From contig JAQBPP010000389.1 in NCBI GenBank assembly GCA_028287455.1, positions 1-8,471 of the forward strand: a DNA stretch of 8,471 bases. The letters run 5' to 3'. The position numbers and the translations under genes were made by a program. The notes under the pieces are model-generated. The model was given only the letters and a program-made list of their open reading frames with translations. It ran no database searches and was not told where the DNA came from. This DNA is from Bacilli bacterium (GTDB lineage: Bacteria > Bacillota > Bacilli > Tumebacillales > JAQBPP01). Positions 5,484-8,471 of the stretch are shown here, piece after piece; position 1 is the stretch's first letter, and each line of letters opens with the position of its first letter.

Positions 5484-7738
5484 GAAACGTCACTAAATTT
5501 TTTCCGGTATTCCCCCGGCGTGCTATTTTCCATTTTGCGAAAATAGCGGATAAAGTTCTGCGAATTTTGGTATCTTAACTTTTCCGCAATCTCTGCAATT
5601 TTCATGTTAGTCTCAACCAGCCACTTCTTCGCAATTTTCAATCGGTATTGAGCCAGATAATCGCTAAAATTGATTCCCCTTTCTTTCCGAAAGACGGTTT
5701 TCAAATAATTGGGATGATAGTTTAATCGATCCGCACAAACATCTAGAGTCAAATCGAGTTCATATTCTTTATGAATGATATCCATCATCAGGTCAGATAT
5801 TTTTTTGTTTTGCGCTTCCCACTTTTTATTAAGCAATAGTACCGCCGGTTCAATCATTGTCTTCATAAACCAGTTTTCAATCTCGGTGACCGTTTTCAAT
5901 TCAAAAAGCTGTCCCAACAACATCCTCTCATCCGGAAATAATGAATGAAATGACTCGCCCGAATTTTGTATTTCCCGATGCAGATCGATGAATAAACGAA
6001 ATAAAATCATTTGGAATTGCTGGTGCCGTAAATTTTCTTTCAACGCAGTACTCAAGAACTCCTGTAATAGTTGTCTCGTTTTATGCAAATCAGAAACTTT
6101 AAGGGTATCAATCACTTGTTTTTCGATCCACTCCGGAAACGTGGAATCTACGCGATGATCCGGCAGTACGTCTTCAATATACAAAATGGCCTGCTCACCA
6201 AAGCGAATTCTATACTTTAATGCCTCCAAACTTTCTTTATATGCTTGTGGTGTCTCCTCTATGTTTTGAAACGGTCTGCTGACCCCGACACTGATGTTGA
6301 CACCTAAAATTTCTTTGACTGTTTTCTGGATCGTTTCGGCTTGGAAGTAGATCCAATTTTTAATATGATCCGGTGGCATTGTACAATTCACTAGGGTCAC
6401 TTGATTGTCGGTCATAACTACAGGACTTAACCGCTGATCCTCTGGAATTAGTTCACAGACAATATTGTTAATGGCAAACATCAGTAAATCGGAATCGTTA
6501 GTACCATATCGGGTTCCCGCCAATGTATCAATTTGCGCAGTCAGCACACATTTCCAGTTCATGGATCTGTCATATTGAAATTGATCCCATTTCTCTTGGA
6601 TCTCGCGGGGACTGATTTCACCGAGCAACAATTTTTGGATAAAAAATTCTTTTAATTGCCTGGTTTGGCCTTGGATTTGTACCATTAATTGGGTATGTGA
6701 CGTTTTCAGTGAATAAATATGATCGCCGATAATCTGCAACTCGTCTTTGCCCCGGTAATCTTGTACTGGAGTCCTCTCACCGCCAACGATTTGAAATACA
6801 TTGCGAATGGGAGAATACATTTTCTTCGAACCAACGAAAGACAGAAAAAGTGTGATGGCTACTATACCAATAGATATAAAGAATGTATACAATCCGATCG
6901 CTGCCGAATCCTTTGTGATTTCTTTAATTGATAGAAGCGAGAGATAAACCCAACCATTATAGGATGATTTACGATACGTTACACCGATCAAGTTTTTACC
7001 AATCTTAGCAGTAAAATAACTATCTGTGCCGCCCTTCTGCTTTAATATCCCAATCATTTGTTGAATGGTGTCGGATGTGAAAAATCGGTTATCGGCAAAG
7101 GTTAACAAGTTGTAATCCGAGTCGAGAATGAGCGTGGTGCCATTTTCATTCTGATTAGGAAGCAGGTTAACCAGTTTTGAAAAAGGAACTTGGGCGACAA
7201 GTAAACCAGTTGGGTTTCTCGTATTAATGGGCAGATTCTTTTTCAGCAGTACGGACCCCATTGAGGGGTTGGTGATCCATTTGGACATTTGGGGAATTTG
7301 TGCATACTCTAAAAAATTGTCAACACCCTTTGCAGTGTTTAAACTGTGAAATCCATCGTTCGCGATCATCCAATTATTTGCCATATTAAGCAAATACACA
7401 TTTTGAATGCCAAGATCATAAGTTTGCATTTCACTTAATTGTTCTTCCAGGTCATCAATTTGCCTAAACTCATTCACGGATAAGTTAGTAGAAACAGAAC
7501 TATTTAAAAGCGGAGTATTCATAAATTGATTGAGTGAACGATCAATGATCTGCAAATTTTGTTCGACCTTCAATTCGGTTTGAACCAAAAGTTGCAAATT
7601 GTCATTATTCACTTTTTCTTCAATGGTATTTGTCGCTTTGTAGTAGGACAAAAAGCCTAACGTAATAACGGGAAGTGTTCCAAGCAGCATACTGAATAGA
7701 ATTAGCCTGACATAATATTTAGCAGTTAAAATCCTCAT
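5468..7738 (-). CDS. Membrane-anchored sensor-regulator with C-terminal AraC-type DNA-binding domain
   Basis: One-component transmembrane transcription factor of 756 residues. Order of parts: short cytoplasmic start; TM1 (about 9-31); extracellular sensor region (about 32-278, Cache-like by position and length, not proven by motif); TM2 (about 279-302); a short HAMP-like linker starting YSPIRNVF; a cytoplasmic region resembling the degenerate GGDEF-like domain of YesN-type proteins (about 395-525, with ISVGVSRPFQNIEETPQAYK near 482); and the two-HTH AraC domain at about 648-746, including the signature IAEIAEKLRYQNSQNFIRYF and TPGEYRKKF. The start is ATG 7738, with GTGAGG 8 nt upstream; a TTG nine codons earlier would include that site. 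It probably senses an external sugar or binding-protein signal and activates the downstream operon. It has its own terminator and an upstream cre box. Confidence 0.94.
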   Translation of the reverse strand: MRILTAKYYVRLILFSMLLGTLPVITLGFLSYYKATNTIEEKVNNDNLQLLVQTELKVEQNLQIIDRSLNQFMNTPLLNSSVSTNLSVNEFRQIDDLEEQLSEMQTYDLGIQNVYLLNMANNWMIANDGFHSLNTAKGVDNFLEYAQIPQMSKWITNPSMGSVLLKKNLPINTRNPTGLLVAQVPFSKLVNLLPNQNENGTTLILDSDYNLLTFADNRFFTSDTIQQMIGILKQKGGTDSYFTAKIGKNLIGVTYRKSSYNGWVYLSLLSIKEITKDSAAIGLYTFFISIGIVAITLFLSFVGSKKMYSPIRNVFQIVGGERTPVQDYRGKDELQIIGDHIYSLKTSHTQLMVQIQGQTRQLKEFFIQKLLLGEISPREIQEKWDQFQYDRSMNWKCVLTAQIDTLAGTRYGTNDSDLLMFAINNIVCELIPEDQRLSPVVMTDNQVTLVNCTMPPDHIKNWIYFQAETIQKTVKEILGVNISVGVSRPFQNIEETPQAYKESLEALKYRIRFGEQAILYIEDVLPDHRVDSTFPEWIEKQVIDTLKVSDLHKTRQLLQEFLSTALKENLRHQQFQMILFRLFIDLHREIQNSGESFHSLFPDERMLLGQLFELKTVTEIENWFMKTMIEPAVLLLNKKWEAQNKKISDLMMDIIHKEYELDLTLDVCADRLNYHPNYLKTVFRKERGINFSDYLAQYRLKIAKKWLVETNMKIAEIAEKLRYQNSQNFIRYFRKMENSTPGEYRKKFSDVSESVD

Positions 7739-7746
7739 GAACAAAA

Positions 7747-7752
7747 CCTCAC
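7747..7752 (-). promoter_or_regulatory. Ribosome binding site of the AraC-type sensor-regulator
   Basis: GTGAGG on the minus strand, 8 nt before ATG 7738. It supports the shorter start, beginning MRILTAKYY immediately before TM1. Confidence 0.65.
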
Positions 7753-7766
7753 TTAACCAGACCAAT

Positions 7767-7780
7767 TAAAAACGCTTTCA
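7767..7780 (-). promoter_or_regulatory. cre box (CcpA-type operator) upstream of the regulator gene
   Basis: TGAAAGCGTTTTTA matches TGWAARCGYTWNCW at 13 of 14 positions, the one mismatch being the conserved C near the end. It lies 29-42 nt upstream of the regulator ATG, almost the same distance as the cre box of the operon, so both transcripts may be under catabolite control. Confidence 0.65.
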
Positions 7781-7783
7781 AAC

Positions 7784-7834
7784 ATAATAGAAACCAAAAA
7801 TCACTTATCTTTATACCGATTATTTATATATCAA
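7784..7834 (-). promoter_or_regulatory. Candidate promoter region of the regulator gene (weak)
   Basis: TATTAT (7784-7789) fits a -10 box at 5 of 6 positions and would start transcription inside the cre box, but no good -35 stands 16-18 nt before it. A good -35, TTGATA (7829-7834), has only the poor -10 AAGATA at 17 nt. Which of the two is used cannot be decided from sequence. Confidence 0.25.
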
Positions 7835-7877
7835 GACTTTTTAACTAGTTACCCCTTTAGAGTGGATATTTCTGAGG

Positions 7878-7967
7878 TTAAGATCCCATAAGCCCATCCA
7901 AGTTTAATAAACAGAAAAACACCAGTATCGCCCATAACTGTACATGACCGTAGGAACGTTTTTTCAT
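7878..7967 (-). CDS. Possible 29-residue small membrane peptide (uncertain)
   Basis: Short ORF starting ATG AAA AAA CGT. It has a basic N-terminus (MKKRSYGH) followed by one hydrophobic stretch (VQLWAILVFFCLLNLDGLMG) and then a stop. A TATAAT box (7989-7994) lies about 20 nt upstream. The ribosome site is poor, with GGA directly touching the ATG, and nothing else supports translation. It could be a real small membrane protein, a fragment of a lost transporter, or chance in AT-rich DNA. Confidence 0.15.
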   Translation of the reverse strand: MKKRSYGHVQLWAILVFFCLLNLDGLMGS

Positions 7968-8369
7968 TCCAAGGAACTATTTTTCCGCATTATATTCCTA
8001 CAATTAATGTGCAATCGTTTTCATAAAAACATTTCTATAAATTAGTCTAATTACGCTAATCTACCCGTTAACGCAATAACCGCTGCTTCGCGGCAGCCGT
8101 TTTCTAATGGTTCTTCTTACCTTCAATAATTCTTTACACTATTTAACACGGCATCCCAAGCAACTTCTGACGCTAAAAGCCCGCTAATGTATTAGTATCT
8201 AACTTATCATTTTCCGCCTGGTTTGTCGTCACTGTAAACAAAACATCCCCGTCAAACTAAGTATGGAAGGGATAGCACTATTGAAAGAATGGATGGAACC
8301 CTCCCCTTTCGAATCACCACCTCTCCCTTACTTTGCAATTGCTAGGACACATTCTCAAAAGTTGGAAGG
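7968..8369. other. Non-coding or degenerate region upstream of the regulator
   Basis: No gene-length frame is supported on either strand. From left to right it holds an isolated TATAAT on the minus strand (7989-7994), a cluster of inverted repeats including a terminator-like hairpin (8078-8104), and two short minus-strand frames that look coding-like but are broken by a stop and a frame change (8123-8256). A 47-codon plus-strand frame (8263-8406) with no recognised product overlaps the frame that enters the right edge. Confidence 0.5.
8078..8104 (+). terminator. Terminator-like hairpin, plus strand
   Basis: AACCGCTGC (8078-8086) and GCAGCCGTT (8093-8101) pair with one C-C mismatch around the loop TTCGCG, and a short T-rich run (TTTTCT) follows on the plus strand. 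The opposite strand has no T run. No plus-strand gene is recognised upstream, so it may be a leftover or a non-terminator repeat. Confidence 0.35.
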
Positions 8370-8471
8370 ATGCCGGCAGTATTCAGAGGACCCGCCAAGC
8401 TGTTAAGTCCAGAGGATCGATTTGTGTTGTTAATCAACTACATGGAGGAACATTTCATTGAACCGATTACG
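8370..8471 (+). CDS. Partial plus-strand ORF entering the right edge, possibly an AraC-like HTH protein
   Basis: Open from ATG 8370 to the window end (34 codons), with an in-frame stop at 8343-8345 upstream. The residues FVLLINYMEEHFIEPIT resemble the first helix of AraC-type DNA-binding domains, where h-x-Y-[IM]-x-x-[HN]-[FY]-x-E-P-[IL]-[TS] is common; this is a visual resemblance only. ATG 8370 has GGAAGG directly against it, too close to work well. GTG 8424 is an alternative, with AGAGGA 7 nt upstream. If real, it is transcribed divergently from the sensor-regulator. Confidence 0.3.
   Translation, partial: MPAVFRGPAKLLSPEDRFVLLINYMEEHFIEPIT

Noticed and set aside
8263..8406. 47-codon plus-strand frame starting MEGIALLKEW
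   Set aside because: No good ribosome site, no domain, and it overlaps another frame that is open to the window edge; too weak to call a gene.

Overview
The window looks like part of a Paenibacillus-type (Bacillota, moderate-GC) chromosome. The evidence is the gene families: an LplA-type lipoprotein binding protein, LplB/YtcP-type permeases without their own ATPase, and a membrane-anchored AraC-type sensor-regulator. G-rich Shine-Dalgarno sites, frequent GTG/TTG starts and two CcpA-type cre boxes agree. It is a carbohydrate-uptake and degradation locus with all confident genes on the minus strand. The genus is an inference.

Right to left, in the direction of transcription: (1) 7739-8471 is mostly non-coding, with a plus-strand frame entering the right edge and the upstream region of the regulator. 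(2) 5468-7738 encodes a 756-residue two-TM sensor with a C-terminal AraC DNA-binding domain; it ends in an intrinsic terminator whose 5' arm lies inside the coding sequence. (3) 5219-5449 is a dense control region: two tandem 21-bp direct repeats, a third copy touching a candidate -35 box, a dyad, a cre box, and a 32-bp stretch nearly identical to part of the downstream permease gene. (4) 1-5218 is an operon: solute-binding lipoprotein, GH43 enzyme, a second five-bladed beta-propeller glycosidase-like protein, LplB-type permease, and YtcP-type permease (cut by the left edge). Gaps inside the operon are 19-43 nt and no internal terminator was seen.

Working model (inference): the membrane regulator senses an extracellular sugar signal and activates the operon from the 21-bp repeats. 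The lipoprotein captures an oligosaccharide, and the two permeases import it using a shared ATPase encoded elsewhere (MsmX-like). The two propeller enzymes, which lack signal peptides, cleave it in the cytoplasm. Both transcription units carry a cre box about 30 nt upstream of the start codon, suggesting double catabolite control. The substrate cannot be read from sequence; GH43 membership makes an arabinose- or xylose-containing oligosaccharide a reasonable guess only.

Several start codons were moved. Three consecutive operon genes begin with TTG or GTG behind strong Shine-Dalgarno sites, and the starts of the binding protein, second glycosidase and regulator lie downstream of the longest open frame.
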